This document shows, piece by piece, positions 27,456 through 36,475 of a stretch of 57,931 bases of DNA (the first letter of the stretch is position 1; each line of letters starts with the position of its first letter). Made by a program: the position numbers and the translations under genes. The notes beneath the pieces are model-generated. The model made no database searches, was not told the origin of the DNA, and worked only from the letters and a program-made list of their open reading frames with translations. The stretch is taken from NCBI GenBank assembly GCA_024102975.1, contig JAGFJD010000319.1:1-57931 (forward strand), given 5' to 3'. The stretch is from Phaeodactylibacter sp. (GTDB lineage: Bacteria > Bacteroidota > Bacteroidia > Chitinophagales > Saprospiraceae).

Positions 27456-27490
27456 TAGATGGCAGGCACTTTCAAAGTGCCTGCCATCTA
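27456..27490. terminator. Perfect 16-bp hairpin after fic
   Basis: TAGATGGCAGGCACTT and its exact complement are separated by three bases, 3 nt after the fic stop. There is no T-run, so it may stop polymerase weakly or protect the mRNA 3' end. Confidence 0.6.
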
Positions 27491-27508
27491 TATCCCCCTC
27501 GTTTTAGC

Positions 27509-27611
27509 TATACTCCGCTGCAATAGGTTTTGTGCATTTGCCCTCTCCGCCCCTTAATTCTCTAAAAGGGCCCTGCCCATAAATGCACAAAACCTATTGC
27601 CGTTAAGTATA
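27509..27611. mobile_element. 103-bp palindromic element A (MITE-like, TATACT...AGTATA ends)
   Basis: A perfect 20-bp inverted repeat (left arm starting at 27520 GCAATAGGTTTTGTGCATTT, right arm ending at 27600) lies within an outer TATACT (27509-27514) / AGTATA (27606-27611) pair. The ends and size match element B at 37235-37338. It has no coding capacity and lies between two co-oriented genes. Confidence 0.6.
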
Positions 27612-27657
27612 ACCAAGGAAATTTACCCCTCAAGTTTTGATAAAAATCCCAATCAAC

Positions 27658-29028
27658 ATGATCTGCAACAGGTATAAACCAGCCCTCCTCCTTACCCTCT
27701 TCCTCCTCTCAGCCTGCCAGCGCCCCTTAAACCGCCTGGCCCGCCAGCCCGGCATCCTGGCTGACCCGCAACTCTCCTACAAAAAATACAAACCTCACCC
27801 GGAAGACAAGATCATCTCCCGAACCGCCTACCTCGACCAACTCCAGGGCTTCTGGCTCGGCCAGTGCATCGCCAACTGGACCGGCCTGATCACGGAGATG
27901 GACAAGATCGGCGGCGAAGGCAAAGACGGCAGGGGCGCCGGCTTCTACACCCGCGACAACTGGGGCGGTCCCGATGCGCCCAACATCTGGGGCTCCAACA
28001 ATTTTTCCGATACCATCGGTTTCTATTTCGAGGACGAAGGCGGGGTATGGGGCGCCGATGACGATACCGACATTGAATACCTCTACCAGCACCTGCTGTA
28101 TGCCAACAAAACTGCCATGCTTACCGGTGAACAAATCCGGCAGGGCTGGCTCCGGCATATCAAAGCCGAAGAAGAAAACCACCTCTGGGCATCCAATCAA
28201 CGGGCATTCGACCTCATGCGGGAAGGGCTGGCGCCCCCCGCCACCGGCCACCCGGACAACAACCCCTACTATGAAATGATCGACGCCCAGCTGACCACCG
28301 AGCTCTTCGGCCTGTTCGCCCCCGGCCGCCCGGATGTGGCTCTGAAGATGGCCCGCCTGCCCATACAGGCGACGGCGCGGGAAAATGCACAGTGGATCGC
28401 GGAGTTTTACGTCATCATGCATGCCCTGGCGTCTTCCGTAGAGGAAGGCCTGCCAATGAAAGAGCAGGTGTTTTGGATGGCGGATCAGGCTCGCCGGCAT
28501 TTGCCCGATGATTCCTACTCTGCCAAAATGTACGATTTCGTCAAGGGCCAATACCAGTCCGGCGCCGCCTGGGAAGAGGCCAGGGATGCACTCCACGAAA
28601 AATACCAGGTGCGACAGGAGGATGGCTACGAGTGGGCCACCAAAGATGAGATGTGCAACGGCTGCTTCGCCGCCGGTATCAACTTCGGCGCCAGCATCAT
28701 CAGCCTGCTGTACGGGGAGGGCGATATTAAAGAGACGATAAAGATCGGTGCCCTGGCCGGCTGGGATTCGGACAACCCCACCGCCACCTGGGGCGGGTTG
28801 CTGGGGTTTATGCTGGGGAAAACCGGGGTGGAGCAGGCTTTTGGCCGTAAGTTTGCCGATAAGTTCAACATTCACCGGACGCGAACCGGCTTCCCCAATG
28901 ATGGTGTGGACGATTTTCACAATATGGCGATGAAGGGGGTCTTTATTATAGACCGGGTAGTGCAGGAGGAAATGGGGGGCGGGGTGGACCTGGAGGAGGG
29001 GGTATGGTATGTTCCGGAGGGAAGGTGA
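27658..29028 (+). CDS. ADP-ribosylglycohydrolase-family lipoprotein
   Basis: 456 residues from the ATG at 27658, chosen because it opens a lipoprotein signal (LLLTLFLLSACQ, lipid Cys near 20). The body has the ADP-ribosylglycohydrolase fold markers: LDQLQGFWLGQCIANWTGL at the start of the domain, an acidic metal cluster GADDDTDIEYLYQ near 145, and the C-terminal AGWDSDNPTATWGGLLGFML that supplies the second set of metal ligands. Family members remove ADP-ribose from proteins or nucleic acids, but export to the envelope suggests a different, possibly nutritional or sugar-nucleoside, substrate. Convergent with uvrC. Confidence 0.85.
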   Translation: MICNRYKPALLLTLFLLSACQRPLNRLARQPGILADPQLSYKKYKPHPEDKIISRTAYLDQLQGFWLGQCIANWTGLITEMDKIGGEGKDGRGAGFYTRDNWGGPDAPNIWGSNNFSDTIGFYFEDEGGVWGADDDTDIEYLYQHLLYANKTAMLTGEQIRQGWLRHIKAEEENHLWASNQRAFDLMREGLAPPATGHPDNNPYYEMIDAQLTTELFGLFAPGRPDVALKMARLPIQATARENAQWIAEFYVIMHALASSVEEGLPMKEQVFWMADQARRHLPDDSYSAKMYDFVKGQYQSGAAWEEARDALHEKYQVRQEDGYEWATKDEMCNGCFAAGINFGASIISLLYGEGDIKETIKIGALAGWDSDNPTATWGGLLGFMLGKTGVEQAFGRKFADKFNIHRTRTGFPNDGVDDFHNMAMKGVFIIDRVVQEEMGGGVDLEEGVWYVPEGR

Positions 29029-29077
29029 CTTGTTGTTGACGGCAAATGATGATGTGTGGCCAGGCGTTCTGTCGGGT

Positions 29078-30895
29078 TCACTCTTCTTCTTCCTGCGCCC
29101 CAAAGTACCCCTTGATCTTCTCCGCCACCTTCAGGCTCGTCACCTCCGCAATCTCCGAGGCCAGGGCCGCTTTGATGCGTTTCACCGAACCGAAATGGCT
29201 CAGCAGCTTCTGCGCCGTCTTCTCCCCGATGCCGGGGATGTTGGTCAGCTCGGTGGCGGTGAAGTTCTGGGAGCGTTTGGTGCGGTGGAAGGTGATGGCA
29301 AAGCGGTGGGCTTCGTTGCGCGCCTGCTGGATGAGCTTGAGGGATTCGGATTTCTTGTCGATGTAGAGAGGGATGGAATCGCCGGGGAAGAAAATCTCCT
29401 CCAGGCGCTTGGCGATGCCGATGACGGTGACCTTGTCGCGGATGCCCAGCGTTTCCAGGCTCTCGACGGCAGCGTTGAGCTGGCCTTTGCCGCCGTCGAT
29501 GATGACGAGCTGAGGCAGGGGGTCGCCCTCGTCGAGCATGCGGCGGTAGCGGCGGTGCACCACCTCTTTCATGGAGGCGAAATCATCGGGCCCTTTGACG
29601 GTCTTGATGTTGAAATGGCGGTAGTCCTTTTTGCTGGGTTTGGCGTTTTTGAACACCACGCAGGAGGCCACCGGGTGGCTGCCCTGTATGTTGGAGTTAT
29701 CGAAGCATTCGAGGTGCAGGGGCAGGGCGTCCATCTGCAGGTCCTGCTGCAGGGTGCGCAGGATGCGCTCGGCCGAAGTTTGCTTGCGCGTCTGGCTGGC
29801 CCGCTGTTTCTGCTTCTGCAGGATGTAATATTTGAGGTTTTTCTCCGACAGGTCGAGCAGGCGGCGCTTGTCGCCGATCTTGGGCACGGTGATGTTCAGC
29901 CCCTCCCCTTCCATCTGCACCTCGTAGGGCAGGATGAGTTCGGAGGAGATGCTGTTGAAGCGCTCCCTGATGATGGGGATGGCGTAGGCCAGCAGGGCGG
30001 GTTCGTCGTCGTCGTCGAGGTTCTTCACCAGTTCCTGGGTGTGGGTGTGGATGATGGCGCCGTTCACCACCTTGATGTAATTGACGTAGGCGTCCTTTTC
30101 TTCCGAGGCGATGGAGAATACGTCCACATCCCGGATGCTGGGGTTGACGACGGTCGACTTGGCCTGGTAGTCCTCGAAGGCGCTCAGCTTTTCCTTCATC
30201 TGCTGGGCTTTTTCGAATTCCAGGTTCTCGGCGTGTTTTTCCATCACGCCTTTGAAGTGGGTTTTCACGGCCCCGAAGTTGCCCTTCAGGATGTTCTTCA
30301 CCTGATCGATCCTGGCGTTGTAATCTTCCTCGCTTTCCAGCCCTTCGCAGGGGCCCAGGCAGTTCTTGATGTGGTACTCCAGGCAGATCTTGAACTTGCC
30401 GGCCCCGATGTTGTCCGCAGACAGGTTGAAATGGCAGGTGCGCAGCGGGAAGAGCCGTTTGATCAGCTCCAGGATAATCTTGATGCGGGCTTTGCTGGTG
30501 TAGGGCCCGAAGTAGGTGGAGCCGTCCTTGATGACGCGGCGGGTGATGAACACGCGGGGGAAGCGCTCGTTCTTGATGCAGATGTAGGAATAGCTCTTGT
30601 CGTCGCGCAGCATCACGTTGTAGCGCGGCTGGTATTTCTTGATGAGGGTGTTTTCCAGCAGCAGGGCGTCGGCTTCCGTTTCCACCACGGTGAATTCCAG
30701 GCGGCCGGCGTTCTTGACCATCACGCGGGTCTTGTGCGCCCGGTCGCGGCGCTCGCCGAAGTAAGAGGATACGCGGCTGCGCAGGTCCTTGGCCTTGCCG
30801 ACGTAGAGGATGGTGTCCTCCTTGTCGATAAAGCGGTAGACGCCCGGCTGGCGGGGTATGGTGTCGGAGATGGCCTTGTAGTCGTCGGTGGTCAT
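29078..30895 (-). CDS. uvrC: Excinuclease ABC subunit C
   Basis: 605 residues from the ATG at 30895; the dual-incision nuclease of nucleotide excision repair, recruited by UvrB. Order of domains: GIY-YIG nuclease (PGVYRFIDKEDTILYVGKAK, about 19-38, R and E downstream), UVR motif (ENLEFEKAQQMKEKLSAF), RNase-H-like C-terminal nuclease (LECFDNSNIQGSHPVASCVV; IDGGKGQLNAA) and tandem helix-hairpin-helix (LTNIPGIGEKTAQKLLSHFG). The longer in-frame N-terminus is encoded by TTCGCTG repeat words and is not credible. Full length. Confidence 0.97.
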   Translation of the reverse strand: MTTDDYKAISDTIPRQPGVYRFIDKEDTILYVGKAKDLRSRVSSYFGERRDRAHKTRVMVKNAGRLEFTVVETEADALLLENTLIKKYQPRYNVMLRDDKSYSYICIKNERFPRVFITRRVIKDGSTYFGPYTSKARIKIILELIKRLFPLRTCHFNLSADNIGAGKFKICLEYHIKNCLGPCEGLESEEDYNARIDQVKNILKGNFGAVKTHFKGVMEKHAENLEFEKAQQMKEKLSAFEDYQAKSTVVNPSIRDVDVFSIASEEKDAYVNYIKVVNGAIIHTHTQELVKNLDDDDEPALLAYAIPIIRERFNSISSELILPYEVQMEGEGLNITVPKIGDKRRLLDLSEKNLKYYILQKQKQRASQTRKQTSAERILRTLQQDLQMDALPLHLECFDNSNIQGSHPVASCVVFKNAKPSKKDYRHFNIKTVKGPDDFASMKEVVHRRYRRMLDEGDPLPQLVIIDGGKGQLNAAVESLETLGIRDKVTVIGIAKRLEEIFFPGDSIPLYIDKKSESLKLIQQARNEAHRFAITFHRTKRSQNFTATELTNIPGIGEKTAQKLLSHFGSVKRIKAALASEIAEVTSLKVAEKIKGYFGAQEEEE

Positions 30896-30903
30896 TGGTT
30901 GTT

Positions 30904-30990
30904 CGGTATTCGCGGTTGGCGATTCGCTGTTCGCTGTTCGCGATTCGCTGTTCGCTCTGGGAACAGCGCGTAGCGAACAGCGAACCACAA
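30904..30990. repeat. TTCGCTG word repeats forming a 13-bp inverted repeat
   Basis: Repeated TTCGCTG / TTCGCGA words, including TTCGCTGTTCGCT (30944-30956), which is exactly complementary to AGCGAACAGCGAA (30972-30984). It lies between the divergent uvrC and patatin genes (302-nt gap) and would overlap the uvrC leader. The same word occurs at 39275. Confidence 0.8.
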
Positions 30991-31197
30991 ATATAACCGG
31001 ACCGGGTGATATGCGGAAGCGGGAACCACTTCGTCGTTGGTAAATAACAACCGAAGGAGGCAAACGGTTACGGGAGTGTTTAGCGCGTGTTTTAACATTT
31101 TCCTCTCAAAATGAGCGGGCAAACGGCCGGGCAATAACTGTTTGAGCTTTTGCTTTGTATATTGCAGCAACAGAACACCACCATACAACGAGAAAAC

Positions 31198-32631
31198 ATG
31201 CACATGAATCGTAACATTTGGACAATTTTGGGCTTTGCTGCGTTCCTCTTCCTGAGTTCCTGCTCCCAGAAGATCTACCCCGACCGCAGCCAGTTCCTCA
31301 AAGACGGCGACCCGGTACCTACCGTGGATCTGAGCTACTACAAAAGCGTACAGGAGCGCCCGGGGCAGGATTCCACCCTGGCGGTGGCCATGGCCATTTC
31401 GGGGGGCGGCTCCCGGGCTTCCAACTTCGGCATCGGCGTCATGCTTGGGCTGGAAAAAATCGGCACAAGGGAAGGCCAGGACATGCTGGACGAGGTGGAC
31501 TACCTGTCGACCGTTTCCGGCGGGGGCTTTGCCGCCGGGGCTTATGTTTCCGCCCTCTACGACCACCAGTTCTACAACCGAACAGAGATGTTTAGCCTCA
31601 AGAACTACCTGGATCGGCAGGTTCAGGAGGATATGGCATTCCCTTACACAAAGGTGCTGGTGCGCGCCAACTTCAACCCGATCCTGTGGTTCTCCCTGGC
31701 CGACGACGGCGACGCGCTGGAGCGCTCCATCGATGAGCACGTGCTCGGCTACCGGCGGCGCGCCCGGGAAACCCGCAAAAACCCGCGGAGCCTGCAGCTG
31801 GGCGATTTCTTCGTTCCTGCCGGCAGCCCGGCACCGGTGCGATTCCCCATGCACATCACCAACAGCTCCACGCTGAACACCATGACCATTTTCCCCTTTA
31901 CGCCGGATATCCTGTCCCGGTACCGGATCAGTGGTTATACCCACCGCCTGAACAAAACAGTCCGCGATACGCTGGACCCCTTCAGCGTTCCCCTGGCGGT
32001 AGGCATCAAATCGAGCGCCAGCTTCCCGGTCCTCATTTCCAATACTACGCTCTGCAGCAAATACTCGCCGCAACGCCCTTTCCTGCACCTGATCGACGGC
32101 GCCATGACCGACAACATCGGGTACTACACCGCCCTGCAGGTCCTCAAACAGGAGCGGGCCCCGCGCAAGGTCCTGCTCATCGTCGATGCCGATGCCGCCG
32201 GCAACCGATTTACGTTTTCCAAAAAGGAAGGCGCCGTATTCTCCCTCAGCGTCATGGGCAGGCTGCCGTCCAGCGGCCTCGATGCCCGCCGCGCCACGCT
32301 GGTGCGGGACATCCGGGACGTCTGCCGGCAGTACGGCATTACTCCCATTTTTTTTAGCTTCAATGCCTTGCTGGATGGCACCGAGGCACCGCTGCCGGAA
32401 GAATTGCAGATCAAAGAAGAACAGAAGCGCCTGATCTGGATGATCCGGCGCAACCAGCCCCTCGGCCAGGGCGACCGGCAAATCCTGTACGAACTGCTCA
32501 CCCACATTGGCACCAAGCTGACCATCACCGACGAAGAGCAGGAGCTGCTGTTGTATGCCGGCCAGCTCATCGTGAAGATGCAGGAGGAGGAAGTAAAACG
32601 GGCGTTGAAGAAGGGGAGGGTGGTGAAGTGA
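31198..32631 (+). CDS. Patatin-like phospholipase, lipoprotein
   Basis: 477 residues from the ATG at 31198, with a lipoprotein signal (IWTILGFAAFLFLSSC, lipid Cys). Patatin features: oxyanion hole AISGGGSRASNFGIGVMLGL, nucleophile Ser in LSTVSGGGFAAGAYV, and catalytic Asp in LIDGAMTDNIGYYTAL. Such enzymes hydrolyse lipid acyl esters with a Ser-Asp dyad. The lipid anchor places it in the envelope. The C-terminal helical segment (EEQELLLYAGQLIVKMQEEE) is family-typical. Ends 108 nt before the next co-oriented gene. Confidence 0.88.
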   Translation: MHMNRNIWTILGFAAFLFLSSCSQKIYPDRSQFLKDGDPVPTVDLSYYKSVQERPGQDSTLAVAMAISGGGSRASNFGIGVMLGLEKIGTREGQDMLDEVDYLSTVSGGGFAAGAYVSALYDHQFYNRTEMFSLKNYLDRQVQEDMAFPYTKVLVRANFNPILWFSLADDGDALERSIDEHVLGYRRRARETRKNPRSLQLGDFFVPAGSPAPVRFPMHITNSSTLNTMTIFPFTPDILSRYRISGYTHRLNKTVRDTLDPFSVPLAVGIKSSASFPVLISNTTLCSKYSPQRPFLHLIDGAMTDNIGYYTALQVLKQERAPRKVLLIVDADAAGNRFTFSKKEGAVFSLSVMGRLPSSGLDARRATLVRDIRDVCRQYGITPIFFSFNALLDGTEAPLPEELQIKEEQKRLIWMIRRNQPLGQGDRQILYELLTHIGTKLTITDEEQELLLYAGQLIVKMQEEEVKRALKKGRVVK

Positions 32632-32739
32632 GGGTGAAAGGGGCAAATTGTTATATGGCTGTATTGCTTTATTGTTATGCTAATCGTGTCCGGCTGCATG
32701 GCTGGCCAGATGGTTTGTATTACAGTTCAAAAAAAACCT

Positions 32740-33417
32740 ATGGATACTAAACGGTTTGTCGAGCTCAAATGGGTTCATTACGTGTACGAATTCTTCATCG
32801 TCGCCATTGGCATTTCTATTCCTTTCCTGCTGGACCGCTGGAACGACAACCGGCTGGAAAAACGGGCCGAGCGCGAGAATTACGAGTATATCCTGCAGGA
32901 GCTAAAGGAAGATAAAGAGGAACTTCAGGGTGTAGCCGAAGAGAACAGGTACTTTCTGGAACGGCTCCGGGTTGCCGGCAGCATCATCCGGGCAAAAGAC
33001 ACAAGCCAGGCAGATACGCTGGGCCGCCTGGCCATGGAACTGCGCCACGTATCGGATTTTCACCGGAATCACAGCATTTACGAGAACCTCATCAACAGCG
33101 ACAAGATAAAATTGGTCAGAGACAGAGCGCTAACCAACAGGCTTCAGCAACTGGATGAGCTGAGTACTTACATCAACCGACTGGAAACCAACCACCTGGA
33201 CGCCGTCATCAACTTCGCCATCCCCGCCCTCAGCCAGTACCTGCGCGCAGAGCCGTACAAAGTAATGGACCCGGACGCCCTGTTCGGCTACCCCTTTCAC
33301 AACCAGATCGTCCTGTTCATCTCCATCATGGAAGAAAAGGAGCAACTCTACCAGCGGACCCTTCAGGAGATCGGCGCCGTCGAGGCACTCGTGAGGGAAG
33401 AACTGTCAAGAAAATAG
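32740..33417 (+). CDS. DUF6090-like membrane protein
   Basis: 225 residues from the ATG at 32740. A single N-terminal membrane helix (HYVYEFFIVAIGISIPFLLD) is followed by RWNDNRLEKRAERENYEYIL and long amphipathic, coiled-coil-prone helices. This layout (short N-tail, one helix, W-N-x-x-R motif, then ExxYLxxLxxDL-type helix) is that of a Bacteroidota-specific family often annotated DUF6090. Function unknown. The stop codon overlaps the left arm of the inverted repeat around the marR promoter, so it is upstream of but separate from that unit. Confidence 0.75.
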   Translation: MDTKRFVELKWVHYVYEFFIVAIGISIPFLLDRWNDNRLEKRAERENYEYILQELKEDKEELQGVAEENRYFLERLRVAGSIIRAKDTSQADTLGRLAMELRHVSDFHRNHSIYENLINSDKIKLVRDRALTNRLQQLDELSTYINRLETNHLDAVINFAIPALSQYLRAEPYKVMDPDALFGYPFHNQIVLFISIMEEKEQLYQRTLQEIGAVEALVREELSRK

Positions 33418-33457
33418 TTACTTTACTTGCAAATAATTAGCATAACAACTATTTTTG
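33411..33457 (+). promoter_or_regulatory. marR-hmgA-hpd promoter inside a 9-bp inverted repeat
   Basis: TTG (33427-33429), 20-nt spacer, TATTTTTG (33450-33457): a textbook Bacteroidota promoter. It is bracketed by AAAATAGTT (33411-33419) and its complement AACTATTTT (33447-33455), the right arm covering the -7 box. A regulator bound there would block polymerase; autoregulation by the MarR protein is the natural guess. Confidence 0.65.
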
Positions 33458-33478
33458 CAGGCAGAAAAAGTACTGTCT

Positions 33479-33949
33479 GTGGCCGAACTGATCACGTCAA
33501 AGAAACTGGACAAAAAATCGGAGAGCTCCGGCTTCGTCCTGGAGCGCACCGCCAAGCGGTTGAAGCAGTTTTTTCAGCAGCAGCTGACTGCTGCCGATAC
33601 CGGCATCACCATCGACCAGTGGGTTGTCCTGCAGGTGTTGGACCGCCGGGACGGCCTCAGCCAACTGGACATCGCCCGGGAAACCTACAAAGACGCCCCG
33701 ACGATCACCCGCATCATCGACCTCCTCTGCCGGAAGGGCCTGACCCGGCGCATCACTGACCCGGCCGACCGCCGCCGGTTCAAAATCCAGCTGACCGGCG
33801 AGGGCCGGGAAAAAATCGATGCCACGCTTCCGATTATCCGGGACGCCCGCCGACAGGCCTGGCAGGGCATTGAAGATGCCGAAATCGACCGGCTAGTAGA
33901 CGTACTGAACAGCGTATTCGAAAACCTCAGCTCTGAGGAAACCAAATAA
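33479..33949 (+). CDS. MarR-family transcriptional regulator
   Basis: 156 residues if read from GTG 33479. The in-frame TTG at 33455 lies within the -7 box, so the transcript cannot include it; GTG 33479 gives a 15-20 nt leader. The winged-helix DNA-binding domain is clear: WVVLQVLDRRDGLSQLDIAR, then ETYKDAPTITRIIDLLCRKG (recognition helix) and the wing RRITDPADRRRFKIQLTGEG. C-terminal helices form the dimer interface. It is followed by hmgA (39-nt gap) and hpd, so it probably represses homogentisate catabolism until a pathway ligand appears (inference from context). Confidence 0.9.
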   Translation: MAELITSKKLDKKSESSGFVLERTAKRLKQFFQQQLTAADTGITIDQWVVLQVLDRRDGLSQLDIARETYKDAPTITRIIDLLCRKGLTRRITDPADRRRFKIQLTGEGREKIDATLPIIRDARRQAWQGIEDAEIDRLVDVLNSVFENLSSEETK

Positions 33950-33988
33950 AACCAGCCCAACCATTGCCTAACCGTAAAACCAAAACCT

Positions 33989-35164
33989 ATGCATTATTAT
34001 AGCCTTGGACAGGTGCCTGCCAAACGGCACACCCAGTTTCGCAAAGCCAATGGTGAGCTCTACCACGAAGAGCTTTTTTCTACCGAAGGTTTCAGCGACC
34101 TGTCTTCCCTGCTTTACCACTGCAACCCGCCCACGCAGATCGTGCAGGTCGGCGCCCCTTTTTCCGTAGCGCCGAAAGTGGTGGAAGACAAACAGCTCAA
34201 GCACCGCAGCCTGAAGGGCTTCGGCGTAGAGCCGGAGGACGATTACCTCAAAAGCCGCAAACCGGTGCTCGTCAATGACGACTGCAAGGTCATCCTGGCG
34301 GCACCCCGCCGGAGCATGACGGAGTACTTCTACAAGAACGCCGACGCCGACGAGGTGATTTTCATCCACCAGGGCAGCGGCCGGCTGAAGACGATGTACG
34401 GCAATGTGGAATTCGAATACGGCGACTACGTGGTCGTGCCCCGCGGCACCATCTACCAGCTGGAGTTCGACGGGGAGGACAACCGCCTGTTCATCGTCGA
34501 ATCCTACAGTCCCGTCACTACCCCCAAGCGCTACCGCAACGAGTACGGCCAGCTGATGGAACACGCCCCCTTCTGCGAGCGCGACATCCGCAAGCCCGCC
34601 GCCCTGGAAACCCACGACGAGCAGGGGCAGTTCCTGTTCTACATCAAAAAGCAGGACCAGGTCTATCCTTACTACTACCTCAACCACCCCTTCGACCTGG
34701 TTGGCTGGGACGGCTACGTCTACCCCTACGCCTTCAGCATTCACAACTTCGAGCCCATTACCGGCCGGGTACACCAGCCGCCGCCCGTACACCAGACCTT
34801 TGCCGCCCGCAACTTCGTGATCTGCTCCTTCGTGCCGCGACTGTACGACTACCATCCGCAGGCCATCCCGGCCCCCTACAACCACAGCAACATCGACAGC
34901 GATGAAGTGCTCTATTACGTCGACGGCGATTTCATGAGCCGCAAACACGTGGAGAGAGGCATGATCACCCTGCACCCCGGCGGCATCCCGCACGGCCCGC
35001 ACCCCGGCACCGTCGAGAAGAGCATCGGAGCCAAAGAAACCGGCGAGCTGGCCGTCATGGTCGATACGTTCCGCCCGCTGAAGCTGACGGACCACGCCGT
35101 GGGCATTGAGGATAAGGAGTACTTCATGAGCTGGCTGCCGGAGGGGGAGCCGGCGAGGAACTGA
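33989..35164 (+). CDS. hmgA: Homogentisate 1,2-dioxygenase
   Basis: 391 residues; opens the ring of homogentisate to maleylacetoacetate in tyrosine/phenylalanine breakdown. A cupin-type fold: HQGSGRLKTMYGNVEFEYGD (127-146) is one cupin strand set. Likely Fe(II) ligands are His299 and Glu306 (NHSNIDSDEVLYY) and His335 (HPGGIPHGPHPG), matching the H-E-H set of known enzymes by motif. Slightly shorter than the human enzyme (445), as in other bacterial relatives. Second gene of the MarR unit. Confidence 0.93.
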   Translation: MHYYSLGQVPAKRHTQFRKANGELYHEELFSTEGFSDLSSLLYHCNPPTQIVQVGAPFSVAPKVVEDKQLKHRSLKGFGVEPEDDYLKSRKPVLVNDDCKVILAAPRRSMTEYFYKNADADEVIFIHQGSGRLKTMYGNVEFEYGDYVVVPRGTIYQLEFDGEDNRLFIVESYSPVTTPKRYRNEYGQLMEHAPFCERDIRKPAALETHDEQGQFLFYIKKQDQVYPYYYLNHPFDLVGWDGYVYPYAFSIHNFEPITGRVHQPPPVHQTFAARNFVICSFVPRLYDYHPQAIPAPYNHSNIDSDEVLYYVDGDFMSRKHVERGMITLHPGGIPHGPHPGTVEKSIGAKETGELAVMVDTFRPLKLTDHAVGIEDKEYFMSWLPEGEPARN

Positions 35165-35346
35165 TAGTACACGATAGTACACTCATCCATTAGGATTTCT
35201 TAGGATTTTATAAGGTGGAGCACGCGAAGAGAGTGCTAACCAACGATTATTAGCCCCGGTGCCGGAATCCTGAAAAATCCTGACCGATCCTAAAAAATCA
35301 GTGTACCATCCTACCACATTTCACTCAAAAAACAAAAAATCGTACA
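35165..35346. repeat. Inverted-repeat region with AGGATT / AATCCT words between hmgA and hpd
   Basis: Directly after the hmgA stop, TAGTACAC words and TTAGGATTT words (35176-35210) face AATCCTGA / GATCCTAAAA words and AGTGTAC (35270-35306); GTACACT (35177-35183) pairs exactly with AGTGTAC (35300-35306). Between them is a small AGCAC...GTGCT hairpin. The structure could attenuate transcription between hmgA and hpd. Confidence 0.65.
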
Positions 35347-36471
35347 ATGAGTACCATAACCAAAAACAAACCAGATACCCACCAGGACACCTTCCCCATC
35401 AACGGGACGGACTACATAGAATTCTACGTCGGCAACGCCAAGCAGGCCGCCCATTACTACCAGACAGCCTTCGGCTTCCATCTCGTGGCCTACCGCGGGC
35501 CCGAAACAGGCACCCGCGACACAGCCTCCTACGTGCTGCAGCAGGGCAAAATCCGCTTTGTGCTGACCGCCGCCCTCAGCCCGGACCACGAAGTGTCGAA
35601 GCACGTGCTTAAGCACGGCGACGGCGTCAAGGTGCTGGCCTTGTGGGTGGACGACGCCCGCGACGCCTTCAAAAAGGCCGTCGAACGCGGCGCAAAGCCC
35701 GCTATGGAACCCAAAACCCTGAAGGACGACCACGGCCAGGTGACGGTGGCCTCCATACACACCTACGGCGAGACCCTCCACACTTTCGTAGAGCGCAAAG
35801 ACTACGGAGGCTCCTTCCTGCCGGGCTTCCAGGCTAAAGAAAGCCTTATGAAAGTGGAACCCATCGGGTTGAAATACGTCGACCACTGCGTCGGTAATGT
35901 AGAACTGGGGCAGATGAACAAGTGGGTAGAATTTTACCAGGAAGTGATGGGCTTCAAGCTGCTGGTCACTTTCGACGACAAGGACATATCCACCAAATAC
36001 ACCGCCCTGATGAGCAAGGTGGTTTCCAACGGCAACGGCTTCATCAAATTTCCGATCAACGAACCGGCCCAGGGGCTGAAAAAATCGCAAATCGAAGAAT
36101 ACCTGGATTACTACCGCAGCGCCGGCGTGCAGCACATCGCCGTCGCCACCGACGACATCATACACACCGTGGACGAGCTGCGCCGCCGGGGCGTGGAGTT
36201 CCTTTATGTTCCGGACAATTACTACGACACGGTGCTGGAAAGGGTCGGCGAGATCAACGAAGACCTGCGTGAACTCCAGCGCCTCAACATCCTGATCGAC
36301 CGGGATGAGGAAGGTTACCTCCTGCAGATCTTCACCAAGCCGGTCCAGGACCGCCCGACGGTTTTCTACGAGATCATCCAGCGCGAAGGTGCCCGCTCCT
36401 TCGGCAAGGGCAACTTCAAGGCCTTGTTTGAGGCTATCGAACGGGAGCAGGAGCTGAGGGGGACTTTGTAG
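35347..36471 (+). CDS. hpd: 4-Hydroxyphenylpyruvate dioxygenase
   Basis: 374 residues; converts 4-hydroxyphenylpyruvate to homogentisate, the substrate of the neighbouring enzyme. Two vicinal-oxygen-chelate modules: N-terminal (YIEFYVGNAKQAAHYYQTAF) and catalytic C-terminal. Fe(II) ligands are His180 (YVDHCVGN), His263 (VQHIAVATDD) and Glu342 (VFYEIIQREG). The C-terminal helix SFGKGNFKALFEAIEREQ that gates the site is intact. Full length. Confidence 0.96.
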   Translation: MSTITKNKPDTHQDTFPINGTDYIEFYVGNAKQAAHYYQTAFGFHLVAYRGPETGTRDTASYVLQQGKIRFVLTAALSPDHEVSKHVLKHGDGVKVLALWVDDARDAFKKAVERGAKPAMEPKTLKDDHGQVTVASIHTYGETLHTFVERKDYGGSFLPGFQAKESLMKVEPIGLKYVDHCVGNVELGQMNKWVEFYQEVMGFKLLVTFDDKDISTKYTALMSKVVSNGNGFIKFPINEPAQGLKKSQIEEYLDYYRSAGVQHIAVATDDIIHTVDELRRRGVEFLYVPDNYYDTVLERVGEINEDLRELQRLNILIDRDEEGYLLQIFTKPVQDRPTVFYEIIQREGARSFGKGNFKALFEAIEREQELRGTL

Positions 36472-36475
36472 TTGC

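Noticed and set aside
27509..27611. Integron attC site (the right end contains GTTAAGT, fitting GTTRRRY)
   Set aside because: The opposite end lacks the matching RYYYAAC core, there is no integrase or cassette array, and neighbours are ordinary chromosomal genes.
30896..31063. 56-residue N-terminal extension of UvrC
   Set aside because: It is low-complexity sequence from TTCGCTG words; the family start is MTTDDYKAI at 30895.
31380..31560. Possible loss of catalytic motif in the patatin protein (TVSGG instead of GxSxG)
   Set aside because: This variant is usual in bacterial patatin-like lipoproteins and the oxyanion hole and DGA motifs are intact.
33455..33478. TTG start for the MarR protein, giving eight extra residues
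   Set aside because: The TTG is part of the -7 promoter element (33450-33457), so it would lie upstream of the transcript start.
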